A DNA stretch of 64,000 bases from Haliotis asinina (taxonomy: Eukaryota; Mollusca; Gastropoda; Lepetellida; Haliotidae): NCBI RefSeq assembly GCF_037392515.1, contig NC_090290.1, forward strand, positions 20,101,753-20,165,752, written 5' to 3'. The notes beneath the pieces are model-generated. The model had not been told where the DNA came from, did no database searches, and was given only the letters and a program-made list of their open reading frames with translations. The first letter of the stretch is position 1. The number at the start of each line of letters is the position of its first letter. The position numbers and the translations under genes were made by a program. Positions 22,060 through 33,490 of this stretch are shown here, piece by piece.

Positions 22060-24510
22060 TGAGTGAGTGAGTGAGTTAACATTTAACGTCACATCGGCAA
22101 TATTGCAGCCATATCGTGACGAGAACAATATAAGTTATAGTAATGTTAGGATGAAAAAAGAGAAAAAGTAAAATCTGTCAGCGAAGGACAGTAAAAACAC
22201 TAGGGTATCACAGAACATAAAACTAGCATTGAAAGTTAAAACATTGGAATTAAAGAAGACAATACAACATAAAAACGGGGCTATAGATCGCCAACAACTG
22301 AAGGTAGATCACCATACTAAGGTCCATGGGGACTTACATTACTTCTGCTACCTGCATGAACCCTAGCTGGATTTACACCATCCCCTCAGCTATTGGCGAT
22401 AATCGTGAAATTTAGCCATTACTTAAAACAACAAATATTCTACGATTAAACACTTGTAGTAGATTTAAATTGACTATGAGTGTATTGGACTTACGTACCC
22501 TCTCAGGAGGACAATAATTTTACAATACTTCAACCCCCTTTGAGGGTACAGCCACTAACAATCTAAGTTACTAATTTAAACTACCAATCATTAAAATACA
22601 ACTATCTACAGAACATATCAATTACAATTCAATAAGAAAATCAATTTCTTTTAAAAATCCAAGAATTAAATGAGTACTAACTGTGCTAAAAAGATCCTTC
22701 ATTGTTTTGACATTAAAATAGTTATCCCTTATCATGGAGAATTCAACACAGTCAAGCAGGATATGCTTGACCGTGGTTCTCTCATCACAAGGGATGCAAA
22801 ACGGAGGATCATCGCCTTTCAGGAAATAACTGTGGGTGTAGCGCGTATGGCCAATGCGACATCGTCGCATAATGACCTCTTCAAATCTGGACTGACAACC
22901 CAAGTGAGTGTAACCAATATAAGGTTTTATGGCATGTAATTTATTTATTCCCACTTGGGTGTCCCACTTCTTTTGCATCAGATCACGAATGTACGTTCTA
23001 ATGCTAGCTTTATAGTCACTGTATGGAATAAGAAGTGGTGTCACAGATTTGTTGAGTGCAGCCTTAGCAGCAAGATCGGCCATTGCATTCCCAGAAATAC
23101 CTACATGGCTGAGTAACCAACAAAAGACGATGTCGCACTGGCCAGTTGCAAGATCATTATACAATTCAATTATGTCAATTAAAAGTGGATGTTTACAAGA
23201 CAAATTTTTAATAGCCTGAAGGCAAGAAAGAGAGTCAGAAAAAATTATATACTGTACATGATTAGGATGTCTTTGAATATATTGAAGAGCCGTTAATATT
23301 GCGTTTGCTTCTGCAGTGAAAATGGAGCTGTTATCAGGTAATCGAGAAGATATTGTTCTGGATCCAATGACAGTGGCACAAGCAACTGTGCCACCATCCT
23401 TGGACCCATCTGTAAATAAGGATTTGTATGTACTATAATTATTTTTTAATTGCATAAACTCTTGTTTATATTGTAATTCGTTTGTGTCTGATTTTTTTAA
23501 CTTTGTTAATGTGAGGTCAACCTGTGGCCTCACTAATTGCGAAGGAGGAGAAGAAAGAAGACGAGAAGGCGCTATACTTTTCAGCTCAATAACGGCAGCA
23601 GAAATGAATGGTTTAATTCTGTGCCCAAGAGGCGGAACAAGAGAAGGCTTTTTGTTGTATAAATGATCATAAAGAGGATCGAAAACACAGTTAAAAGCAG
23701 GGTTGGATTCGTTAGAGTATAGTTTTGTAATATATTGTAAAGCTAATTTGATACGGCGCTGTGTAAGAGATGGTTCGTCGGCTTCGACATAGAGACTGTC
23801 AATAGGAGAAGTTCGGAACGACCCAAGACAAAGTCTCAGACCTTGGTGGTGGATAGAATCAAGGAGTTGTAGATTGCTGTTACAGGCTCCACCATAAATG
23901 ATGGAGCCATAATCAAGCTTCGAACGGACAAGTGAATGGTATAGGTGCAGGAGAGTAGCTTGATCCCCTCCCCATTTTGAGTTTGACACAACTTTCAATA
24001 GATCAAGTGCCTTCAGGCATTTTGTTTTCAAGGATTTGATATGCGGAAGAAAAGTTAAATGAGAGTCGAAAATCAAACCTAAGAACTTGGCTTCCTTAAC
24101 GACTTTGATAGGAGTGCCATTTAAAAATAATTCTGGGTCCTTATGTGGTTTATACTTACGGCAGAAATGGATGCAATTAGTTTTTGTCTTAGAAAATTTA
24201 AAACCATTCTCAAGACACCATTTATTTATTTTGTTTAAACATAATTGCATTTGCCGTTCAATAGTATGCATATTCTTACCGCGACAGGAAATATTAAAAT
24301 CATCCATGAAAAGTGATCCATCAATTGAATCGTTTAAAACCTTGGATAAACTGTTGATCTTGATACTAAATAAGGTCACAGACAAAATGCTGCCTTGTGG
24401 AACACCCTGATCCTGATTGTAATGATCAGACAGGGTAGAACCTACCCGGACTTGAAATTGCCTGCCTTGTAAAAACTGTGATATAAAAAGAGGTAAACGA
24501 CCCCTTGAAC
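22060..24510 (-). mobile_element. LINE copy A, 5'-truncated
   Basis: A minus-strand non-LTR retrotransposon. It ends with a (CTCA)n tail at 22060-22080 and holds the 3' untranslated tail (to 22621) plus the 3' two thirds of ORF2. Homology to copy B starts in the RT domain near 24510, so it is 5'-truncated. A candidate target-site duplication is gacaag(t/a)gaataaaag at 22044-22059 and 24531-24546. A further aataaaagactga copy at 24518 blurs the 5' junction. Confidence 0.9.
22622..24510 (-). pseudogene. LINE A ORF2 fragment: partial RT, RNase H, terminal Zn motif
   Basis: The frame is open for about 630 codons. It keeps RT motifs DQGVPQGSIL and FMDDFNISC (the catalytic YxDD box in an FxDD form). 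The RNase H domain has its acidic residues in FTDGSK, AEANAIL, FSDSLSC and SGNAMADLAA. A C-terminal C-x2-C-x7-H-x4-C motif follows (FCIPCDERTTVKHILLDC). The upstream RT fingers and palm, the endonuclease and ORF1 are missing, so it cannot move on its own. The frame continues upstream of LINE homology into flanking DNA (to 24622), which is not LINE sequence. Confidence 0.9.
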
Positions 24511-24589
24511 CGAAGAGAATAAAAGACTGAGACAAGAGAATAAAAGACTGACACAAGCTCAATGTCCGGACTGACCATCTCAAACCTTT

Positions 24590-24800
24590 GGGTGACTGAG
24601 TGTGTTTATATTTACACTGCACTCAGCAGTATTCCAGCTATATGGCGGCGGTCTGTAAATAATCAAGTCTGGACCAGACAATCCAGTGATCAACAACATG
24701 AGCATCGATCTGCACAATTGGTAATTGATGACATGTGTCCTGACCACCCGATCCCGTTTTGTCGCCTCTTACGACAAGCACAGTCGCCTTTTATGGCAAG
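24590..24800 (-). mobile_element. SINE copy (body type), left arm of an inverted pair
   Basis: gactgagtgtgtttatattt, cactcagcagtattccagct, ggcggcggtctgtaaataat and catgtgtcctgaccacccga on the minus strand run to the tatggcaagca block. A neighbouring plus-strand copy begins at once, head to head. Confidence 0.9.
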
Positions 24801-25025
24801 CATACGTTGCGACTATGCTTGTCGTAAGAGGCGACTTACGGGATCGGGTGGTCAGACTCGCTGACTTGGTTGACGCATGTCATCGGTTCCTAATTGCGCA
24901 GAGCGATCCTCATGTTGTTGCTCACAGGATTGTCTGGTCCAGACTCGATTATTTACAGACTGAGGTCATATAGCTGGAAAATTGAGTGCGGCGTAAAACT
25001 AAACTCACTCACTCACTCACTCACT
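24801..25025 (+). mobile_element. SINE copy (body type), right arm of an inverted pair
   Basis: ttgcgactatgcttgtcgta, cgggatcgggtggtcagact and ggtctggtccagactcgatt-like blocks lead to aactcactcactcactcact at the right end. With the preceding copy it forms a near-palindrome of roughly 400 bases. Confidence 0.9.
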
Positions 25026-25029
25026 CCGT

Positions 25030-25515
25030 AATAAATCCAGTCTGAAACATACAATACAACATTTACATCGTAACCACACCATCTGGGTTTGACTCCTAAG
25101 GGGTTATTTCTACCTAACTTCAATTTCCTGGTTATCTGTAGCCCGATTTTTATATAGTGATAGGTTTTAAGGTAGCATACTAGTTCTGTACATACATACA
25201 TCTTGGAGTCCGGTAGATTTAAAGAACAAAACTAGTCTTTAATCATCTACCTGTAATATGATGCCAATAGCAGTGCTTAACTGTTAAATTAACAACTTGT
25301 GTTTCCAGCTGATATACTCTTTAACTACATTACAAAATACATATGATTAAAACACATTCCCTGTAATGCAATACGTACTCTGAAATACGAACGTATCTAC
25401 GCAACAACAAAAGAATTATATAGGAAGTCATGTAACTGAAAATATGTTCTGCTTGTAATCTTTTTAGTATTGTTTGGTGATATATTTTTATTATAAGTAT
25501 AATCAAAATAATGGT
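25030..25515. other. Short unique stretch between SINE pair and LINE B
   Basis: AT-rich DNA with no supported gene; it contains only possible scraps of LINE tail (gtagcccgatttttatatag near 25140). Confidence 0.5.
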
Positions 25516-25972
25516 AATTTCATAATGAGTGAGTGAGTGAGTTAAAATTTAACGTCACATCGGCAATATCTCAGCCATATCGTGACGAGAACATCTAATA
25601 TCAAAATTAATTATATGTCTACAATACAACCTGTCAGGACAGTAAAACAACTAGAATATCACAAATGGAATTAAAACTAGCATGGAAAGTTAAAAACAAC
25701 ATCACCATTAGGACAATACACTATAAGATCAGGCTATAGATCGCCAACAACTGAAGGTAGATCACCACACTAGGGACCATGGGGACTTACAGTACCTTTG
25801 CTACCTGCATGGACCCTAGTTGGATTTACACCATACAAGAATACAACGATTAAAAACCTGGTAGATTTAAATTTACATCGAATGTTTGTGGACTTACGTA
25901 CCCTCTCAGGAGGACAATAATTTACAATACTTCAACCCCCTTTGAGGGTACAGCCACTAACAATTCTAGTTC

Positions 25973-28744
25973 CTAACCTAAACTACCAATCATTAAAATA
26001 CATTTATATACAGAACATATTACTCCAAATTCAATCCAGAAATCAATTTCCTTTAAAAAACCAATAATTAAATGAGCGCTGACAGTGTTAAAAAGATCCT
26101 TAACATTTTTTACAGTAAAATACTTATCCCTTATGATGGAGAATTCAACACAGTCAAGCAGGATATGCTTGACTGTGACTCTCTCATCACTTGGGATACA
26201 AAACGGAGGATCCTCACCTTTTAAAAGGTATGCATGAGTGTATCTTGTACGGCCAATACGACATCGTCGCAAAATGACTTCTTCAAATCTGGACTGACAA
26301 CCCAAGTATGTATAACCAATGTAGGGTTTTATTTCATGTAATTTATTTATACTTACTTGGGTGTCCCACTTCTTCTGCATCAGATCACGAGTGTGAGCTC
26401 TAATGCTAGCTTTGTAGTCAGAATAAGGAATAAGAAGTGGTGTCACAGATTTGTTGAGTGCTGCCTTAGCAGCAAGATCGGCCATTGCGTTACCGGAAAT
26501 GCCAACGTGACTGGGTAGCCAACAGAAGACGATGTCGTACTGACCAGTAGCAAGATCATTATATAATTCAATAATTTTAATTAAAAGTGGATGTTTACAA
26601 GAAAGATTTTTAATCGCCTGAAGGCAAGAAAGAGAGTCGGAATATATTATACACTGTTTACGTTTCGGGTGTCTTTGAATATATTTAAGAGCTGTTAATA
26701 TGGCGTTAGCTTCAGCAATAAAAATAGAACTGTTATCAGGTAATCTAGAAGATATTGTTCTGGATCCAATGACAGTGGCACAAGCCACTGCGCCACCGTT
26801 CTTGGACCCATCTGTAAATAAGGATTTATAACTGCTATATTTATGTTTCAATTCATTATATTCTTGTTTATACTGTAATTCATTAGTGTCTGATTTTTTA
26901 AATGTGGTCAATGTTAGGTCCACTTGGGGCCTAACCAACTGCCAAGGAGGAGAAGAAAGAAGACGGGAAGGAGCTATATTTTCCAGCTCAATGCCGGCAG
27001 CAGCAAGAAATGGTTTTATTCTCAAACCAAGAGGCGGTACAAGCAAAGATTTCATATTGTATAAATCCTCACACAGAGGGCTGAAAACACAGTTATATGC
27101 AGGGTTTGACTCACTGGAATATAATTTTGTTACATACTGTAAAGCTAATTTGATACGTCGCTGCTCAAGAGATGGCTCATCGGCCTCAACGTACAGGCTG
27201 TCAATGGGTGAAGTTCGAAAGGAGCCAAGACAAAGTCTTAGACCTTTATGGTGAACAGAATCTAAAAGTTTTAGGCTGCTTTTACAGGCTCCACCATATA
27301 CAATGGAGCCATAATCAAGTTTAGACCGGATCAGTGATCGATAAAGATGCAGGAGGGTAGCTTGGTCCCCTCCCCATTTAGAATTTGAAACAACTTTCAA
27401 AAAGTCAAGTGCCTTTAGGCATTTAGTTTTGAGGGATTTGATATGTGGTAGAAACGTTAAATGTGAGTCAAAAATTAATCCCAAGAACTTGGCCTCCTTT
27501 ACAACTGTTATGGGAGATCCATTTAGAAACAGTTCAGGATCTTTATGCGGTTTATATTTTCTACAAAAATGTATACAATTAGTCTTGGTTTTAGAAAATT
27601 TAAAGCCGTTTTCAAGACACCATTTATTTATCTTGTTTAAACACAATTGCAGTTGCCCTTCAATAGTATGCATATTTTTACCACGACAAGAAATATTAAA
27701 ATCATCCACAAATAACGATCCATCAATTGAATCGTTTAAAACTTTGGACAAACTGTTGATCTTGATGGTAAAAAGTGTGACAGGCAAGATACTGCCTTGT
27801 GGAACACCCTGATCCTGCTTATAATGGTCAGACAGGGTAGAGCCCACCCGGACTTGAAATTGCCTATCTTTTAAAAACTGAGATATAAAAAGATGTAAAC
27901 GACCCCTCAATCCAAAATCATGTAAATCCTTCAAAATGCCATGTTTCCAGGTGGTATCATACGCTTTCTCGAGATCAAAGAATATCGATACATGTTGCTT
28001 ATTTATTATTGCATTTTTGACAAAGGATTCTAGGCGTACCAAGTGATCAATGGTACTACGATTCTTCCTGAAACCACACTGAATATTTGTTAGAAGGTTA
28101 TTGGTTTCAAGATACCAAGTTAATCTATTGTTTATCATTCGTTCCATGGTTTTACAGACACAACTCCCTAAAGAGATTGGTCTGTAATTAGATGGATCAG
28201 AATGATCCCGGCCAGGTTTGGGGATAGGGACTACAATGGCATTACGCCACGAAGCTGGGAAATTCCCTGTTGTCCATATTGTATCAAATATATTCAAAAG
28301 TGTTCCTAAACATGATTCAGGCAAGTGTTTCAAGAGCTGATAGTGTATATTATCAGCCCCTGTTGCTGTATCATGACCTTGCTCAAGGGCAGTTCGTAGC
28401 TCATGTAGTGAAAATAGTTCATTGTAGTCTTCACCATTGTCTGAGATAAAATTAATTGTTATCTTCTCCTGTTGTGCCTTATGTTTCTGAAACTTCGTTG
28501 CATAGTTGGATGAAGAGGAATGCTTGGCAAGTGTTTCACCAAGCTTATTGGCAATGTCAGCTTTTTCCGTCAATAAATTATCACCCTCCTTCAAATGGTG
28601 GACAGTAGATTTTGAGCCTTTGCCTTTTATGCGTTGAATCATGTTCCACACCTTTGACATCGGTGTGCGTGAATTAATGTGGGAAACATACTTTCGCCAA
28701 GACTGACGCTTATTTAGCAATAAAAGCACGTCGAGCCTTGGCAT
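25973..28744 (-). pseudogene. LINE B ORF2: reverse transcriptase and RNase H part
   Basis: An open frame of 923 codons covers a complete RT: PKPGRDHSDPSNYRPISL, FFDLEKAYDTTWKHG (motif A Asp), DQGVPQGSIL and FVDDFNISC (motif C). RNase H follows (FTDGSKNGG, AEANAIL, YSDSLSC, SGNAMADLAA). The C-terminal Zn motif has lost its second Cys (FCIPSDERVTVKHILLDC, against FCIPC in copies A, C and E). A frameshift near 28720 separates it from the linker and endonuclease upstream. It would reverse-transcribe element RNA at the nicked target if produced; in this copy it is cut off from the N-terminus. Confidence 0.92.
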
Positions 28745-29500
28745 TTAAAATTTTAACTTTATCTAAATTATGTACTGTAGGATGTCGGCGAAAATATTTT
28801 TCTGCCTTCTTCCTACTCTTTCTGGCTTGTTTACAGTCCTGACTAAACCATGGTTTACGAATATGTGGAATTGCAGAGGACCTAGGTATAGTTTCATCAG
28901 CAATAATTTTCAGTTTATCAGAAAATAACTGAATTGGACCCTGAGCAGAGGAAACAAACTCATATTTCAAGTTGTCAGTACACATTGTTTGAAATAATGG
29001 CCAATTGGCCTTACTAAAATTCCACCTTGCAGGTGGGTCATCAATCGGGTATATAGCAGAAAGTATTGTGGGGAAATGGTCACTTCCACACAGGTCATCA
29101 TGGACCGACCATTCAAATTCGTTATAAATATTGGGATCCGCCAGAGTGCAGAATAAGTTCCAAAACCAGGATGTAAATAAGTGGCTGATCCATCATTAAA
29201 TATGCATAAATTATTATTAGAAATGAAGTCTTTGAGGATTTTGCCTTTATTGTTAGTATCGGTACTTCCCCACAGAGGGTTGTGTCCGTTAAGATCACCC
29301 ATGATAATACAGGGTTGGGGAAGCTGATCGTAGAGATCCTGAAGATCAGACTGCTGAAGAGCCGAAGATGGAGAAATGTACAGTGAACAAAGCGTAAATG
29401 TTATTTGTAAAGAGAGGCGGACAGCAATGGCCTGAAGATTGCTTTGGAGAGGAACAGGACTATGTATCACATCCTGCCTCACCAAGATGGAAGCGCCACC
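28745..29500 (-). pseudogene. LINE B ORF2: damaged endonuclease and linker
   Basis: Minus-strand frames give the APE-type endonuclease blocks LVRQDVIHS-like, PCIIMGDLNGHNPLWGS (Asp/Asn of GDLNGHN) and, shifted, CGSDHFP, then the linker KKAEKYFRRHPTVHNLDKVK. Compared with LINE C, the first ~70 residues, including the WNCRG and LQET active-site blocks, are deleted at the ORF1/ORF2 junction. A further frameshift lies near 29140. The endonuclease is therefore dead. Confidence 0.85.
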
Positions 29501-30417
29501 AGTGGCTTTCTCACCTGGAGGTGAAAACGAATGAAATGAATTGTACTGACGAAGATCAAACTTGTCTTGTTTTCTGAAGGTGGAGTTACCTCCATATCCA
29601 GGGGTTCAAAGGAGTTGTGAACCTCTACTGTAACAGGCGCCTCTACAATAGAGGGATTTTTGGATGCTTGTTTCCGATTTAAGCGTTTCCGGCAAGCTTT
29701 CGACATTTCAACATTCTCATCAAGATTAACAGTTTTCTGAGCAACTGTTTGATCTGATTGGCTGACGGTCTGAGATGCACATGTCACAGTAGTCTGGTCA
29801 CTAATAGTTTGCATAGAGATTGGTTGTTTGGATTTAGTCCAAGTCAAATCAGTTTGGCATGAAACAGACACTGATGAGGGTTTTCTGGAGACAGCAGCTG
29901 AATAACTGATGGTCGAAGATGATGTCGACTGCATTTGATGTACTTGTTTTTTGGCCTCAGAAAAGGAAATGTTACTTTCATATTTCAACTTCAGGATTTT
30001 GGATTGGATCTGCCATTCAGGGCAGGATTTTGATGACAAAACATGATCACCTCTGCAGTTTACACATTTAGGATCTTTGCTGCAGTGAGCATCTTCATGA
30101 TCCTCACTGCAACGGTGACAACGATGTACATTTCGGCAGGATTTTGAGCCATGTCCAAACTTCTGACATGTATAACAGTGGAGTGGAGTCGGGATGTACA
30201 CTCCGATATTGAAATAACCAGCTTTTAATGATTTAGGGATTGTGCTCAATGAAAACGTAAACAGATAGGTGTTGCTTGGAACAGTTCTACCATCTTGTTT
30301 CTTGACTGTGAAACGCTTTACAGACGTGACATTTTGGTCTTTAAGTTCTTCAACGATTTCCTCTACTGACATGTCTGACAAACAACGGGCTCGGTCTCGC
30401 ACAATTCCTCTACTCGA
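29479..30417 (-). pseudogene. LINE B ORF1, C-terminal part with three zinc knuckles
   Basis: A gag-like nucleic-acid-binding protein. After VKRFTVKKQDGRTVPSNTYL it carries CYTCQKFGHGSKSC, CHRCSEDHEDAHC and CVNCRGDHVLSSKSC, three C-x2-C-H-C knuckles, followed by a Ser/Thr/Gln-rich tail. The frame runs in from GIVRDRARC at 30410. Its N-terminal part lies at 35795-36052, displaced by LINE C. The C-terminal end is fused to the deleted ORF2 start (SLIF then VSTIHF). Such proteins coat LINE RNA in the ribonucleoprotein particle. Confidence 0.9.
30407..30417 (+). repeat. Target-site duplication of LINE C, left copy
   Basis: CCTCTACTCGA here and again at 35784-35794 flank LINE C exactly. Removing one copy and the insert restores a continuous LINE B ORF1 frame (NSSRG to IVRDR). 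Confidence 0.95.
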
Positions 30418-31030
30418 GGCACCCGTGGCGAGCCACCTCCTCGTGGTGGGTGCTGGGTAACGCCAAGAGCTCGCCGACACCCCCGTAGTGGACCCGGGGG
30501 AATATTTGGTCCACCAACCCGTTTGCCGTGGGTTGCGGCCCTGTGTCGGTGGAGAAAGGGATCCTGGTGGTTGAGGGCAGTGGGCATCTGGAACCGTGTT
30601 CCTGCTGCTCAACACACCACTTTGGCCCTGACTTCACCTAGACGGGAGGTTGAATGGGCCCGGTTCAACCAATCGGCTGGTCATGCCAAGCCCTGCGCGT
30701 GACTTATATACCTATTCACTTTTTATGTATAATATTTGATTTTGATTGGTCTTGACTAACGTTTTTCGTTGTCAAAATTAATTCTGCCTAGAGTCTCATG
30801 CCAGAAGGCGGTGGCTCATGGGCCAATTCGGCGATGTTGACCTCCGAAATCTGTATGTTTCCAATTTCTTGTTTTGGGCGAACCAGCCAGACATTTGATT
30901 TGGTAAACTTACGCAGCTTTTCGCGTCATATTTGCTGAAGTATACCATTCCTGTATCCCTGGTGTTTGCATGGTGGAGATCCGATGCAAATGAACACCGC
31001 TTGTTTGGCACTCCATGGTGGGTGGGGAGC
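30418..31030 (+). promoter_or_regulatory. LINE C 5' untranslated region, GC-rich internal promoter candidate
   Basis: The first ~280 bases are GC-rich (cccgtagtggacccggggga, ggttgcggccctgtgtcggt) and are conserved at the 5' end of LINE B (36430-36741). Both copies start with ggcacccgtggc. Full-length LINEs carry their promoter internally in this position, so promoter function is an inference from place and conservation. No specific factor site is claimed. Confidence 0.6.
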
Positions 31031-31035
31031 TGGGA

Positions 31036-32294
31036 TGCTGAATTCCATTCTTTCCACTATGGCTCAACAAAATCCTGGTTCAAACAGATCTAAACGCCGA
31101 CATGTTGATTCAGATGACGCTGATCATGCTGTATCTCCTGTACTTGATTCATGGCCTAGATTTATTGTCATTGAAGCAGTAGACAAGCAGCCACTTAAGC
31201 TCAACCCGTTTGCAATTTCTAAGGCCATTTCCGGAATTTGCGGAGAAGTGAAGAACGTAACACGTCTTCGTAGTGGATCACTGCTTATTGAGTGTTTAAG
31301 GAGGCAACAGTCTCTTAACCTCTTATCCGTGAACACATTTGCAAGCATTGAGGTTGTTGCATCTGCACACAAAACATTAAATACTTGTCGCGGCATTGTT
31401 CGTGACAGAGCACGTTGCCCCGTTCTGACATGTCTGAAGAAGATATTTCACAAGAGTTACAAAATCAAGGAGTGATAACAGTCAAACGTTTTACAGTGAA
31501 GACTCGGGACGGTGATATCATTCCGTCAAATACATATCTGTTTACCTTTTCGCTGTCAACCTTACCCAAATCTATAAAAGCTGGTTATGTCAACATCGGA
31601 GTGGAGGTCTATATCCCCAATCCTCTCCGATGTTTCAAGTGCCAAAAATTTGGACATGGCTCCAAATCATGCACTGGATCTGCTGTTTGTCACCGTTGTG
31701 GAGAAGGACATGAGAACGTAGATTGCTCAGCAGATATCAAATGTGCAAACTGCAAGGGTCAACACGTTGCTTCATCAAGGTTATGTCCTATGTGGCAAAA
31801 ACAGTCGAAAATATTAACGATCAAACATGAAAAAAAACATCTCCTTTAATGAGGCAAAAATACTTGTTGACAATCAGGTACCAATTCAAATCAATAAATC
31901 TTTTTCTTCAGTTGTTGCTACTCCACCTATTAAATGCTCATCAGTTTCTGTTCAGACTGATTTGACATGGATCAAATCAGATCAGCCCTCTAACATGACT
32001 TCTGTCATTGAGTCCCTCTCATCTTCAACCGAAACTGTAAATCAAGTTCCGACTGATGCCAATGTCCTTGATGTTCCCAGTACACAAGTCACAGTACAAC
32101 CAGCTGCTCAACCTTTGTCCAAAAATGAAAGAAAGAAATTAAATAGAAAACAGACAAACAAGAAAACTTCATCTTCAGAGATAGTTGTCCATAACTCCTT
32201 TGAAGTACTTGATATGGACACAACACCTTCGTCGCAGAGCGGAAAGAATCCGTCCTACTTCCGACGAGAACGGTCGCCAATTGAGCCTCCATGA
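31036..32294 (+). pseudogene. LINE C ORF1 with two frameshifts
   Basis: It starts at MNSILSTMAQQNPG in the frame open from 30966 and continues with WPRFIVIEAVDKQPLKLNPF and GIVRDRARC. It shifts frame near 31420 and again in an A8 run near 31830. The middle part has three zinc knuckles (CFKCQKFGHGSKSC, CHRCGEGHENVDC, CANCKGQHVASSRLC). The C-terminal tail ends NSFEVLDMDTTPSSQ and overlaps the ORF2 start by 4 bases (ATGATGCACT region). The gag-like RNA-binding function is lost to the shifts. Confidence 0.9.
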
Positions 32295-33490
32295 TGCACT
32301 CTTCCAACATAATCCAATGGAATTGTAGGGGACTTAGGAATAATTTTAATGATTTACAGATTTTAATACAGGATTTGAAACCATCTGCAATGTGTCTACA
32401 AGAAACGTATCTTAGGGACACAGATAAATGTGATATCAGAAAATATAATGTGTATAATCACTTTTCACCTCCAGGTGTAAAAGCCACTGGAGGCTCTTCC
32501 ATCTTGGTAAGACAGGATGTTATTCACAGCGTTGTTCCATTAGCTACTCATCTCCAAGCTGTTGCAGTTCGACTTACATTTCACATAGCCTTAACACTCT
32601 GTTCTTTGTACATTCCACCCTCTTCAGCTTTACAGCAGGCGGATCTACAAGGTTTATATGATCAACTTCCGAAACCATGTGTCATCATGGGTGATTTAAA
32701 CGGACATAACCCTCTATGGGGCAGTGTTATTACTAATGCTAAAGGCAAAGTAATTGAAGATTTTATTTCTGACAATAGCATATGTATCTTAAATGATTGC
32801 TCTAACACATACTTACATCCTGCTACGGGAACGTATTCAGCATTAGATCTGACTCTGACAGATGCCAATTTACTAAATGAATTTGACTGGTCTGTTCATG
32901 ATGACCGATGTGGAAGTGATCATTTTCCTACACTGCTTCAAGCTATAAACCCCACTGATGAACCACCTTTAACCAGATGGAATTTTACCAAAGCAAACTG
33001 GCCATTGTTTCAAACTCGTTGTTCCGGAACACTGCAGCCTGAAAGTTTCAAAAATATTCCAGACCCTATTCAACTATTCTCGAAGAAACTGAAAGGTATA
33101 GCAGATGAAACTATTCCTAAGTCCTCTATGAACCCTCACATACGTAAACCATGGTTTACAGATGATTGCAAACGAGCTAGAAAATGTAGGAAAAAGGCAG
33201 AAAAGTATTTTCGTCGACACCCTACAGTTCATAATTTTGATATTGTGAAAATAAACAGTGCAAAGGCTAGACGAACATTTAAACAATGTAAACGTCAGTC
33301 CTGGAGGCATTATGTGTCTAAAATTAACTCACGCACACCACTATCAAAGGTGTGGAATATGGTTCAAAGAATTAAAGGCAAGGGTTTGAAGGCAAGCATT
33401 CACCACCTCAAAGATGATGATGATATATTAACAGATAAATCTGACATCGCAAATAAATTAGGTGAGACTTTGGCCAAACACTCTTCATAA
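32291..33490 (+). pseudogene. LINE C ORF2 N-terminal part: intact APE-type endonuclease and linker
   Basis: The frame starts MHSSNIIQWNCRGLRNN and keeps the endonuclease catalytic blocks WNCRG (Asn), CLQET (Glu), MGDLNGHNPLWG (Asp/Asn) and CGSDHFP (Asp-His). A linker follows with KKAEKYFRRHPTVHNF. It stops at 33488-33490 just after AKHSS, where about 750 bases of RT found in copy B are deleted. The endonuclease nicks target DNA to prime reverse transcription. This truncated ORF could still encode a free endonuclease (inference). Confidence 0.9.

Larger units (their letters stand above)
25530..30417 (-). mobile_element. LINE copy B, 3' segment (nearly full-length element, split by LINE C)
   Basis: The minus-strand element continues at 35795-36741 once the nested LINE C and one duplicated target site are removed. 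Its outer target-site duplication is TCATAATGAG at 25520-25529 (beside the (CTCA)n tail) and 36742-36751 (beside the 5' end). This segment holds the 3' tail (25530-25972), most of ORF2 and the C-terminal part of ORF1. B totals about 5.8 kb without the insert. The RNase H, the gag-like CCHC ORF1 and the microsatellite tail point to the I/Nimb-like group (inference). Confidence 0.93.

Noticed and set aside
26886..27812. Plus-strand frames over LINE B, and similar ones over A and E (22670-24410, 62530-63456)
   Set aside because: Antisense shadows of ORF2; the same shadows appear in every copy.
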